From Rhyzopertha dominica (Eukaryota > Arthropoda > Insecta > Coleoptera > Bostrichidae): DNA of 64,000 nt. This document shows positions 38,063 through 53,493 of this stretch, piece by piece. Position 1 is the first letter of the stretch. Every line of letters starts with the position of its first letter. The notes under the pieces are model-generated. The model did not search any database. It saw only the letters and a list, made by a program, of their open reading frames with translations, and was not told where the DNA came from. The stretch covers positions 65,498,911 to 65,562,910 of the forward strand of contig QCXZ01000137.1 of assembly GCA_025024175.1 (NCBI GenBank), read 5' to 3'. Position numbers and translations under genes: made by a program.

Positions 38063-39448
38063 CAGGATGTTTTACGAATGACAATGACACTGACGAAATT
38101 AAAAATGCAACCCAAAATACATTTGCAGAGGTAACATTGATAATTGTTCATCGTCTTATAAAACATAAAACGTAGAAAGCTGTACAAATTCGTAAATTTT
38201 GACATAAACTTTTATCATTTGCTTTTTTTCGGTATTGGAAAACAAAATTCATTTTTGAAAAATGTTTATTCAATAACATTAATGCAATAAATGCTCAAAA
38301 TGTCGGCCTCCGCTGTTTTCACAAGCTTGAATTCGTGCCCAAAACGATCTTTTAACATGCATTAACATTTCTGGAGTGATGGATCTACATGTATCATGTA
38401 TTTTATTTTCTAAATGTTCTACACTTTCAATTAGTGTTTGGTATACTTGCTCTTTTACCATTACCCACAGAAAAAATCCAAAGGAGTAATGCCCAGGCTT
38501 CTCGGTGGCCAAGGATTAATTGAATCCATCGGTTAGGCAAAACCAAATCAAGATGATTTCGCACTATTCTATGATAATGCGCAGGTGCCCCATCTTGTTC
38601 GAACCATAGATCTTGTTTTACTTGTAAATTTACATTTTGGAGAAGTACCGGGAAAATGTTTCTTAAAAAATTTAGATAAGTATTGCCGTTTAAACTATCG
38701 CGAAAAAAAATAAGGCCAAACAATTTGATTCCCCAATATTCCGCACCAGACATTCGTCGAGTAGTAGTTTGAAAATGTCCTTCTCGAATCCAACGTGAAT
38801 TTTCTTGCGCATAAGAATGCACGTTATGTTTGTTAACTCCACCATTATTAGAAAATCTTGCTTCATCTGAGAAGCAAATGTTGTCATAAAATCTCACATT
38901 TAAATTTTGGTGTTCCCGAAAAGAGTTACAAAAAGCCAGTCTTTTAGGATAATCTTATTCCTTTAAGGCCTGAACGAATTGCAAGTGATACTGATGAAAT
39001 TGATTGCCTTTAATTATTCGGTGTACTGAAGACATACTAATACCGGTTGCTCTTGAGACTACCCTTTGACTAATATAAGGATTTTCGTCAATCATTTCCA
39101 ATACTCTAATTTCATTGTCAGGGCCTGTTGCTGTTCTTTCTCTTGACTTTTTCGGTGGTGGCCAGTTTGTCCTTAAAGTTCATTCAAGTCTCTTGAAAAT
39201 TGTATCGGCAGGAGCTCTTCTATTTGGAAAACGTCATAAATCAAAATCATATCTGTTTTTTCATCATTTGAATACGTTTTGACTTTTAATAAGTACAGTG
39301 ACAGGAACCATAGCGCATAGCCGTCATGGATTACCAATTTAGTTTTAAAATAATACCATTATGTAAAATAACAACATTGGCTATGCGAATGTATTTTGGG
39401 TTGCATTTTTAATTTCATCAGGGTCATTATCATTCGTGAAACATCCTG
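38063..39448 (-). mobile_element. IS630/Tc1-mariner superfamily transposon with matching TIRs, about 1.39 kb
   Basis: Both ends carry a near-identical inverted repeat of about 65 bp beginning CAGGATGTTT. The left arm is 38063-38127 and the right arm 39384-39448, with about five mismatches. Both are flanked by TA (38061-38062 and 39449-39450), the target duplication expected for this superfamily. The interior encodes a decayed transposase on the minus strand. Length and structure are those of a complete, inactive copy. It sits in the Atg16 intron between the exons at 40804 and 29109. Confidence 0.88.
38279..39250 (-). pseudogene. DDE transposase, frameshifted (HTH plus DDE_3-like catalytic domain)
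   Basis: Reading right to left, the frame starts with a helix-turn-helix region (NPYISQRVVSRATGIS, then SSVHRIIKGNQFHQYH), preceded by NWPPPKKSRERT. The catalytic part follows: first Asp in CFSDEARFSNNG, second in WFEQDGAPAHYH. After the second Asp there is a shift near 38510, beyond which another frame continues as FFLWVMVKEQVYQT, then ESVEHLENKI, and ends FEHLLH at the stop. The PRSPDLTPLDF-type segment with the third acidic residue falls at the broken, diverged junction. In-frame stops also occur near 38957 and in the N-terminal part. The layout is that of insect IS630/Tc1-like transposases with an N-terminal HTH. The copy is non-functional but its TIRs are preserved. Confidence 0.85.
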
Positions 39449-39468
39449 TATACAAGGTGATTCACTAA

Positions 39469-39627
39469 GGGCCGGTTGCACAAACGTAGATCAAATTTGA
39501 TCCGAGCTTAATCCGCGGTCGTTGCCTAGAAACGCCATGAATCGGATGTTCTGAATGGTGTTGCTGTGGCAACGACTACGGATTAATCTCGGATCAAATT
39601 TTATCCATGTTTGTGCGACCAGGCCTT
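39469..39627. mobile_element. PIF/Harbinger-type fold-back MITE, copy 2
   Basis: This 159-bp element begins GGGCCGGTTGCACAAAC and ends GTTTGTGCGACCAGGCC. It folds over most of its length: CCGCGGTCGTTGC on the left pairs roughly with GCAACGACTACGG on the right. It is flanked by TAA on both sides (39466-39468 and 39628-39630), the 3-bp target duplication typical of PIF/Harbinger elements. It is the same family as the copy at 21384, in opposite orientation, and lies just to the right of the TIR-flanked transposon. Confidence 0.8.
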
Positions 39628-39849
39628 TAAGGGTAATGAGCGGCAATATCTTGAAAGTCCCTTATATTATCGCTTTAAGAAAAGAAATGGGATAAAAAGG
39701 TACTAGAGAAATTCATTAAAAATATTTTAAGGATCCCAAATTTCCCACTAGGAGGAGTATATGACAACACGTTGCAAATAAACGCAAATGAATCCAAAAT
39801 TTGCCGATAAAATGTAGGTGGAATGTAGAATTTTAGAATATCTGTTTAA

Positions 39850-40050
39850 TTACCTAAAAGTTTAATTACAACATTTTGCCTCTGGTTGCCATAGTAACTT
39901 CATTGCATAGCGAAATAGTCTCGAAACTTCTAGATGATCTTCTAAACGCCTCGACCAAAATTAACGAACTAGGACTCATTTTAGAGGGTGTTTCAAAGAG
40001 ATTAATATTAATGGAAAATTGATTTCTCTAAATATGTGTAAAGGGCGCCA
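39850..40050. repeat. Interspersed repeat, copy 2 (same family as 32890-33100)
   Basis: This holds the second copy of the shared motifs. Sequence to its right (40110-40230, with GTGAAAACTGGAGACGAGC) resembles the reverse complement of 34300-34490, suggesting a larger mobile family present in at least three pieces in this intron. Confidence 0.45.
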
Positions 40051-44861
<4,811 letters not shown>

Positions 44862-46589
44862 GTAAACTTCATGGCGGTAAATAATAATAATTAATGAAAT
44901 CTGGGTTGTTTACAAGCAAGCTCTGGAATGTGGCGCTGTTATTCCAGAACGCGTTTAGGTATCTAATATGATCATTTACACCCACGTATAATATATTTGC
45001 AGCGAAAAGCAAGTATTGCGTGGTTAAAGTAAATACAAATACAAATACAATTGAAAAAAAGCACCACGTAGATAGCGGTTATTTTAATCTAATAAATTTG
45101 GTTCAGACAAAAATTGATCATTTTTCATTTATACTTGTCAGTAATTTTTAAACACGTCAACCTTCTTAATTAGAATTAGTTGACATTAGCTATTGGCTGT
45201 AGGCAGGTCACCATTTTATTTTGTAAATGCGTTTTATATATGTTTTGGACATTACTTCATCATCCCTGTTACAAAGAGATTTCTTGTTTTGAATGTGTTG
45301 CTTGTTGTGTTACGCACTGCTTTAATGATGTACATTAGTTTACTGAGACATGAAGCTTTGAAAAAGGTTTAAGTAAACCGAAACGTCAGCTGAAATGTTT
45401 GTTTGACTATCATCCCAATGTCCATTCCCCGTTATTGTTAGTTATAGTGTTATAATTCTTTGGACGTTAACATAACCTCAATATACTTAATTAGAATGTC
45501 ACTTTTTCCGTGTTTTATTTTTGAGCTACGACGTCATTGGCATTTTTGTTACTGGATATTCATTTTACCATTTATGCAAGTAAAAGTTATTCGGTTGGTC
45601 AAGCGCTTTGGTATATTAATCTGGTGCACTGGAAATATTCTACTACCTAATACCGACTATTGCAAAAATATGGGACAAATTATTCCATTTCCAAGAAACA
45701 ACAAAACTTTTTGACATGAACATAAACAAACGCGGCCACATGAAATAGAAATAATTTATAACAAAATAAAAAGAGGACAAGATCTAAGAAAATTGACTAC
45801 GAAAATATAGACACCTGAGATGAAATACATCTAACATGCAAATTAAAGAACAACAAAAAATGTCGGAGACTAAACTAATCAGATTGTAAGATTTGCATAT
45901 AAATGATACAGGAGGTTTAAATAATATGTTGGAATTTGCAGTCTGTATTGGCTCTTGTAGAGAGTTTAGGAGTAAAACATTTAATTTACTTAGAATAAAA
46001 GAAGTGGAAGATGTGTTCAGCGGAGCTCCAAGAATTGCAACTCAAACATTAGTAAATATGTCCCATATGAAAGACCTCTATAGGACCTTGGCTTTTGAAA
46101 TCAAGATATTTAAAAAACTGTTTCTGTACATTTTCCAAAAAAAGTGTGTGGTTCCAAAAAGTGGATCACTGAAAAAATTGATTTAGTATTGATAACAATT
46201 TTTTGTTAGAAACATTTTGCAGCAGTAGCATATAAATTGTGTTATTAGCAACAAAATGTTCGTGATTTGCATGTAAGTATTTTATCCATGTTACCATAAC
46301 TAATAATTTTAGAATAAACCTCTTATGCAAACAAATATTTTGCTTGCTTGAAACATCCATATTTGTTGCATGGACGAATTACATTCGTTATTTACTGCAA
46401 CAAACTATAATATGCAAGTGAATATTAAGGCTATATTATGTTCTAAGAAGGGGAGCTTCGAATCAAATAACACATCTAAATCAACTACCGTATCTGCAGC
46501 GTATATGTAACAACTTTATTTTAATATATTTAGATTAACTAGATTCATTTATAATTAACACCAATTAAATGTTTAGGATATTGGATTGC

Positions 46590-47760
46590 AAATAAGACAC
46601 TCCTCAAGTGCTTCAACCTCAAAAAACGTTTAGCGTTATCAGCATATATCGACGCATCACAACTCAGATGCTCGGGAAAGTCGTTGATAAACAGCAAGAA
46701 AAGAAGTGGGCCCAAATTGGACCCCTAAGATACCCCAAATGACTCACAACCTTTCTTAGAGACCTAGCCATTGTGCGAGACAAAAAACTGTCGGTTTAGC
46801 AAATAGGACTCTTTCAAGAGCATATATCTAAAATTATTAATTTTATTTTAGAAATCTGTTATTTGTGGCAGAATAAAACACTTTTCAAATTTGTCTCTAG
46901 GCGATAAATTCTTGCTTGCTTTGAATGAAAAATGAAGTGATAGTGGAGGTTAGATTCGATGATAATCTTTAAAGAATTTATATTCTGATTATCACTGCTA
47001 AATGGTACGGCCATTGACACCAGGTAAACACTAACAAAATGAAAGCAAAACAGTTTACACTAACTTGTATCATATAGAAGGTGTTACCGTGGTGCATTTT
47101 ACCCGGTAATCCCTTTGTACCTCATATTGTTCACAAACGACCCAATTCTGAGACAGAGCTTAAGAAAACCTCAAAAGATTCAAGATACTGATTATATGCC
47201 GAAGCTATCTCTTTTTAGCGCATTTTCCACATTAATATCTCGAAAACGGCTAGTCGTATCGGATTCGTTGTGGATAGGGCTTGGCTCAATAATGCTCACG
47301 GTGTACTTGACCGCCCACAGCTCCTCTTTTGATACAAGGAAAATGCGCTAGTCTTTCCCCAAAAAAGCTTTTTTTATTCTCGCCTTATAATTTTGTATAA
47401 TGTTTTAAACTCTTCGAGATCCCCAAGCAAATTGTATTTTTAAATAATATTTGTTTGAATCTAATATTTTTAATTATTTCATTGTTAAACCATGAGGAAT
47501 AGTTACATTTATATACACTACAGAGAAAATCACGTGCCATATCAACATATCTACACTCCGACAAGAAAGTCCAATCAACATTCAAAAGCGCATTATACAA
47601 TAAAAGCAAATTAGATTTTCGCAAATTGTTAACTTTTGAGGAATAATTTTTTGGAAACCTAATATTATGTTCAATATTAATACTGACAGAAACGCAGGCT
47701 GATGTGATCTTCATGTACTAGTGCGATTGAACAGTGTCTAGCACCACAATAAATGATGAG
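46590..47760 (-). pseudogene. Jockey-like LINE relic, copy A
   Basis: On the minus strand, 47714-47385 encodes KVNNLRKSNLLLLYNALLNV, DWTFLSECRYVDMARDFL, then SSWFNNEIIKNIRFK, the endonuclease-to-RT linker of Jockey-type LINEs. About 750 bp further on, 46770-46620 reads GSNLGPLLFLLFINDFPEHL, then IYADNAKRFLRL. This is the second catalytic RT box with YADN in place of YADD (46635-46646). The spacing fits one decayed element. Stops, shifts and the Asp-to-Asn change rule out activity. Confidence 0.78.
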
Positions 47761-48879
47761 ATGTTGAGATCAAGAATTAAGCCATTAAAGGAAGTCACCT
47801 CAAGATTTCTTGAGGATATCCCATCCGCCAATGAAACTCCTGGAGAACCTGGTATCTGGTCTGTTGAAATAAACTGCTTTTTAAATGCCCCTCATGATCT
47901 CTCCTGAGATCAAGAGATATGTATAAGGGTGCATTCAATAGTTCTTCTAAGAACAATCCGCTGGTTCGCAAATACTTGGATTAAGCATTCGCCAACGATT
48001 CTCAAAAAAATTCAATCCTATAGATACGGTTACGTACCATTTGAAGCGTGGATAGATGAAGGTTTTCTTGAAACTGAAGCCAACTTTTACTATAAAACGT
48101 TTTGTTTAAAATCTTGGACTGGTGGGCGACCTACCAGATTGTCCACTTCTAATAGATTTTTGCTGGAAGTTGCTAACGGTGGACTGTGTAACTGGTCCTC
48201 CGTTGGGATATACTTGTTATTAAAAAAACGTAATTTCTGATTGTGTGCGAACTCCTTCTGTGCTTATCTGCGCTTATCATTAAAATTTATATTACTTTTC
48301 CTTCGTTCAAATGAGGGAGGGTTTTGAAACTGTTAGAGGAAGAACAACGTAACAAAAATTTCGAAAAATAAATGCAAAACTGTTAGAACAACCAAATTTA
48401 TTTTTTTCTGTGTTGCTGTTTTGATAAATAATTGGGTTTTCTAATATCCTTTGTCAACAATATAAGCTTTCTCCTTAAAGCTCTCATTTTGCTAAAAAAA
48501 GAAAAGGGTTGCCCTTAAATGATATACCGATGACGACCAAACCCAAAGACAATACGTGAATAAAAAATGTCCATGCCAGAAAAAGTGGCATTCTGATTTA
48601 CAAAATTTATGCTGATCTTTCCCAAGTTATTGTAAAAATAACGCCATGTTCATAATTTTTTGAAATAATTAAAAAAATCCCTTGGCCAAACAAATAGTGG
48701 AAGCGTTGACTAAAAGCAACTGTTTTTATTCCTTATTTTACAAACCAAAGTCAAATACCTGACCACCCATAGGTACGACCTGTACTATGCATCCAGCGTA
48801 ACCAGAAACTTATTACGCCATTAGGTTAAAAACATGAATTGCGCGCAGCTAATTACAAGTTATTTATGTACTGACCGAG

Positions 48880-49560
48880 GGACTACCGGTTGTGCCACGA
48901 GTCTACACAAAAATCTACCATTAAACATCGCTTTTTTCCCAATAAGCGCAGCAAAACGCTCACTATAATAATTTGTCAATATGAGGTGGCGAATGGATAC
49001 AACATTTCGCGGTTATTGCACAGGCTGGAGCCATCAAGCGCACACATGTAATTAATCATGTAACTGTATTATTGTCAACACATTTGTTTTCACCTGTGTG
49101 CCATTAAAATCAAACTAAACGTGTCGGTGAAATGGTCCGGTTCATCAGCGTAAACCAAACTCCAGCCACTAATTAACTTTGCCAACTGTAAATATTTGTA
49201 TTAAATGTAAAATGTGCCGCCCCCTGCTGTAGCTTGCGTACCAACAATTAGGCGCCAATACGGCCAATAAATTAAGCTCATATCTGTATCGGAGTTTGTA
49301 ACATAAAATCAACAACCTCCTCTGTGCTACGAAATTATAAGCCATTAAGAGTTCTTATATTTACGCCGAGATTGATAAACGGCGAAAATTAGCATATTCA
49401 GGAATTGCGGCTTCGTATCTCCTACTGCAAAAGGTACACACATAAGCTAATTGTAATGGTTGTCCAACGCTAGCAAACTATTACCTTTATTAAAGCGCCG
49501 CAAGACTTCTGTAACTTCGTCTATCAGATGCACGACACCATGCAGCCAGGTCCAAAGAGC
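48880..49560. promoter_or_regulatory. Motif-dense noncoding block, copy A (copy B near 59195-59875)
   Basis: No coding frame. It is rich in homeodomain-like TAATTA cores (GTAATTAATCATG, CTAATTAAC), an E-box CACCTG near 49092, and GCCAATAAATTAAG. It is almost identical in the two copies although adjacent transposon-derived DNA carries more indels. It could be a cis-regulatory element of Atg16 or a neighbour, but sequence inspection alone cannot show function. Confidence 0.22.
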
Positions 49561-50212
49561 CTAGCTGGATATTCCGCAATTCGTAGTTTTCTAAAATTAG
49601 TAAATGCAATATTTTCTTTTATCACTTCAACAATTATTACAATATGACTTTTTTTGCTACTCATATACAGAGTTTTTACGATGTTTAGCATGGAGATCTC
49701 GGTAACTAGCGGAGAACTAGGAAATATTTGCAGTTTTGTGAAGCTAATCTAATGCAGCTTTTGAATTGTTAAAAAAGGGTCATCACCTACTAGATATTAC
49801 TACTTTAACGTCGCTATTTTTAGTTTTACACAAAAAGTATGAATACTTGCAAAAGTTGTAAAAATTCAAGTACTCAATCAGGTAATATTATCGGAAGGAA
49901 GGAAGGAAGCTGTCATAACCGAGACCTACCCATAACATTACCTTTTTTTGAATATAAACCATAGTTGGCTATGGCATCTGCCATTTTCTAAGCTTCCCAA
50001 CGATGTAAAACTTAATATGATTATTTAAGAAGAGTTATGTCCACTTGTTTATTCCTTTCTGATTTTAACGTAGTTAGCCATGGACAAATGAAGACAAATG
50101 AATCACATTCAATCCTTCAATCTTTTATATTTTGACATTAAGTTAAAAAAGCAGCCTTTTGAAATGAATTATGCAACACTTTATTAAATAAGTGAAGTTT
50201 CACAAACGAACG

Positions 50213-50560
50213 TATTAGCGTGTTTCGAGTTTCAACAAAGCAAGTTGTAGCAGACGCAGGAACATCGCAGTACACGATTGTAAGGGTGTTAAAAAGCAAC
50301 GCATTTTATCTATACAAATTACAAATTATAACAATATTCATTCAAAGTTCTATGGAGTATATTGAAAAATGGCTTGTTCAACAAACATAACATATCCGAA
50401 TGCAGGAAAATCCTCATCAAGTTGAACAGCGGAAGACCCACCTGAAATTTAGGATTAGTTTATGGAGTGGCTTCATAAAGTCAACAGTTCTTTGGGTGCT
50501 CGTTAACTCAGTTTCCTGCAGAACTAATACCAAGATTTGGTGGGTAAAATGAATTTAGGC
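50213..50560 (+). pseudogene. DDE transposase relic, copy A
   Basis: The plus strand reads VVADAGTSQYTIVRVLKSNA, an HTH-like stretch in the position of the transposase DNA-binding domain. After shifts it continues ENPHQVEQRKTHLKFR, then ISLWSGFIKSTV, resembling the E-N-P-H-x-x-R ... W-S-x-N-V-W-x-G-I segment of IS630/Tc1-like transposases. No catalytic triad is complete. Copy B is at 60530-60880. Confidence 0.5.
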
Positions 50561-51264
50561 ACGCGCGCAATGCTTCGATGGTTCTAACAAGAAGGAGCAA
50601 AATTATCTAAATTCCTTCTATATCTAGTTTCCCATATCCCCATGCCAAACATCTCTGTGTATATGAAAATGACAACTGTCCTTATTCTAGTCACTCCAGA
50701 AAGTATAAATATTATTTTATTTAGAGATGGATGTGTTCTCTCGATAACGATTTTACAAACAGTTATCTTCTATGTGACACTCGGTTTTAAATTGAATTAA
50801 GTTTATTTTAGGAATGTAAGTTATTAAAAATAAATATAACGAGAGAATAGGGCGCACCACCGAGCTTGATTAGAGCAAAAAAAATATATAATCTTCCGAA
50901 AAGGTTTATTACTCATGCTTGTCGATAACAAGTCCATGGGCTTGACTGAGAAAGGATAACCAAATGCAATATCTTCGTTTCCGGAAAACATCCTTTTAGC
51001 TTATACTGAAAAACTATCTAAGGATTCAAAGCCGTGTACTGTTTAGAGTGTGTGTTACATCATTACATCAAACATAAATGCGGATAGTGTGCAATAAGCT
51101 AAACTATAAAAGCTCGCGATAAATTCTTATTTACAAAGATGGTGTTAAATTTAAAATTCTTTATCTCATTCACATGAGCTAAAAGATTTGGACGTAAATA
51201 ACGTTCAGGACGCTACATGATAACGCAAAAGCCCATACTTCACGTTCCTTCACAAATGTTGTTA

Positions 51265-51382
51265 ATTCAGCTAAAATTGTAAGAACTGTTCTTGGAGACG
51301 ATGGAACTAATCCTGGACAAATAAAACAGCACGGAGGATGGAAACTAAGTAGGAGTAGAATTTCGTCCTTCGGGAGAAAAAA
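51265..51382 (+). pseudogene. Possible tyrosine-recombinase fragment (Crypton/DIRS-like), copy A
   Basis: The plus strand reads KIVRTVLGDDGTNPGQIKQ, then HGGWKLSRS. Tyrosine recombinases of Crypton and DIRS-type elements end with H-x-x-R, about 20 residues, then (K/R)-x-H-G-G-W-(K/R)-S. Here the first His is replaced by Lys, and HGGW is at 51330-51341. The open frame on the opposite strand (51179-51418) is probably its shadow. The match is short, so confidence is low. Copy B has HGGW starting at 61646. Confidence 0.28.
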
Positions 51383-52069
51383 TATCTCAATCTCTTGAAA
51401 ATATATCAGTAGTTGCAAATTAGTTTTAACTAGTTTTTATGATCAAACTTTTGACGTAATAATATTCACGAAGCACCAAAAAACCAGCATGAGTGCTGTG
51501 AATAACAGACTATGACATAATGACTTCTCGAAGTTTGCCTTTTTGCTCAACTATTTATCAACAACGAAATTTAATGTAAGAAGAGTCATTTATCAAATAG
51601 TATATCAATTTTAAACGTTATAGGACACCATTCCAAAAAATCAAAGACTAAAAACTAAATTTAAAATGGGATTTGTCACTAAGTATTGCAACAAATTAAA
51701 AAAAACCCTGTTATAGAACTAAGTAAAAAAGACACTTAAATTAAGGGCTGTGTAATTAAAGAAACAATAATCAATTCAGAACGAAATGAATGAATAAGAC
51801 ACTCAGAGATGAAAACGAACAATTTTGAAAGCTGCTAAAAGTTCAAAAATAAATGCAAGGGCGAATTTTTAATTATATTTTGAGAAAACATTTATTGTTG
51901 GCATTTTTAGCAACGTTACTTTGAAAAATCTTCATAAGAAAGAATGAATCTTATTTTTATTTTGAGATTCATATATTTGGCATTGTTGGACTGATCAGGT
52001 CATTCATAAAACTAAACAAAGAGTCGCTCCCTGTAGCAAAGAGGATGTTTAAAACCACAAGTGATTTTT

Positions 52070-52640
52070 AAAGCAGCACAATCTCGTCCCGCCAATCTAA
52101 TGGTAATTACGGCATACCTGCACATTCATTCCATTTATAACAGTCACTCCAGTCATCAAGGCCACAATAAAACAATTGCAGTCCTACCGACACGAACGAA
52201 TGCGTTCGAAACAAATGCATTGGAATATGTGCTGCTAAATATTGCGTTTTAATAATCTCATTGCATCGTATAACATGTGTGATTAATATCTAACGTTAAT
52301 AGCATACCGGTGCATTATAAATCAAAATATCGAGTTTTGCATATCCATGCCATCTACAATGGCGCAGCGAGAGTGTATTCGCAACCGGTTAACCGCCGAC
52401 GACAATTCAGGTGACTGAAAGATGCAGTCTCCTTTTTCAGTACCGGAACGGCCTTGCGGGTGCATGGCCGATGTCCATTAGAGATTGGCGCGAAGCTGCA
52501 AGGCTTAAAACCTGTGCATTTAATGTCAACTGACGCGAGTAAATAAAATGAAATTTTAGCAGCTGGTGAATTTCCACCTGTATTGCCAAGATCTCAGGTC
52601 AGGAATTTTAGTACCTCAAGCTTGTTCATTCAATCTAAAC
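52070..52640. promoter_or_regulatory. Motif-dense noncoding block, copy A (copy B near 62390-62960)
   Basis: A balanced-composition noncoding block with CCACAATAAAAC, GGTAATTACGG, ATTTATAACAG and ACGTTAATAGC motifs, plus a CpG-containing patch (GGTTAACCGCCGACGAC). Two short open frames overlap it but lack recognisable domains. Listed for comparison with other insects. Confidence 0.18.
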
Positions 52641-53393
52641 CTATTTTTACCGTAATTAATTAGTAAGTTAAATGTGAGTAATTTACAAGCAATAAATCAT
52701 GGTTTCTAAGCCTGTGTATTTCTTATATATTTGTGCATTGCGAGGTTGAGTCTTCGTAGTAAAGATTATTTCTATGATTAGGTATATTTTGTTACTTTTT
52801 TAGCCCATTGACCCCCCCTCCCGATAAACTATCACCTACCCACTTGGGCAGGACATGTTCTACCCCGAATCGAATTAAACAAAAGATAAGAATCAGATAC
52901 CAACATTTTTTTTGTGATGTTTAATGTCGAATATCTACTGTGGCACGAAACAGTCTAAATAGTCTATTTCAAGCCCGTGGAATGGTGTTTTAATTGGGAA
53001 AATTTCATAAGCTTTCGAGATTAATTATTATTAATTTGAGTAAGAGAGTACTAAGATAAACACTGTATAGTCATTTGTTTTTGAGATAAGTACTGTTCAC
53101 GAAATAGTCTACAATAGCCAACGTTCTTATTTGAAGTCGTAGAATGGTGGCTTAGATGGAAAAGCCGTTTTTTTTAATCTCGAGACAATCTCCTGCCATG
53201 GGAAAGAATAATCGAGAATGAAACGACTGAGATCTTAACATTCAAAATTTGTTTTTGAAATGCACGACCGTATTCTAAATAGCGGAACGCGCATTAAATA
53301 AGAAATTAAAGTACCCTACAGCCATTTATCATGAAAAATCTGAAAATAAAACAAGTGATTTTGGATGGTGCTATCTCAGAACTTTTTGTTTAG

Positions 53394-53493
53394 NNNNNNN
53401 NNNNNNNNNNNNNNNNNNNNNNNNNNNNNNNNNNNNNNNNNNNNNNNNNNNNNNNNNNNNNNNNNNNNNNNNNNNNNNNNNNNNNNNNNNNNN
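53394..53493. other. Assembly gap of exactly 100 N
   Basis: A run of 100 N, the conventional spacer for a gap of unknown size. It separates copy A of the direct repeat from the inverted arm. Confidence 0.99.

Larger units (their letters stand above)
44862..53393 (+). repeat. 8.5-kb direct repeat, copy A (ends at assembly gap)
   Basis: This block recurs almost base for base at 55147-63710. Copy A stops exactly at the 100-N gap, while copy B reads on into unique sequence. The copies differ mainly by single-base indels. Contents include AT-rich DNA, a Jockey-like LINE relic, a DDE transposase relic and motif-dense noncoding blocks. A real recent segmental duplication is possible, but the indel-type differences and gap placement favour a redundant contig. 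Confidence 0.9.

Noticed and set aside
45460..46186. Open frames of 84 and 97 codons repeated in copies A, B and the inverted arm
   Set aside because: Triple presence reflects the assembly duplication, not a gene family; no domain recognised.
47929..48240. 103-codon plus-strand frame
   Set aside because: Interrupted by small indels in copy B, no known domain; not supported as a gene.
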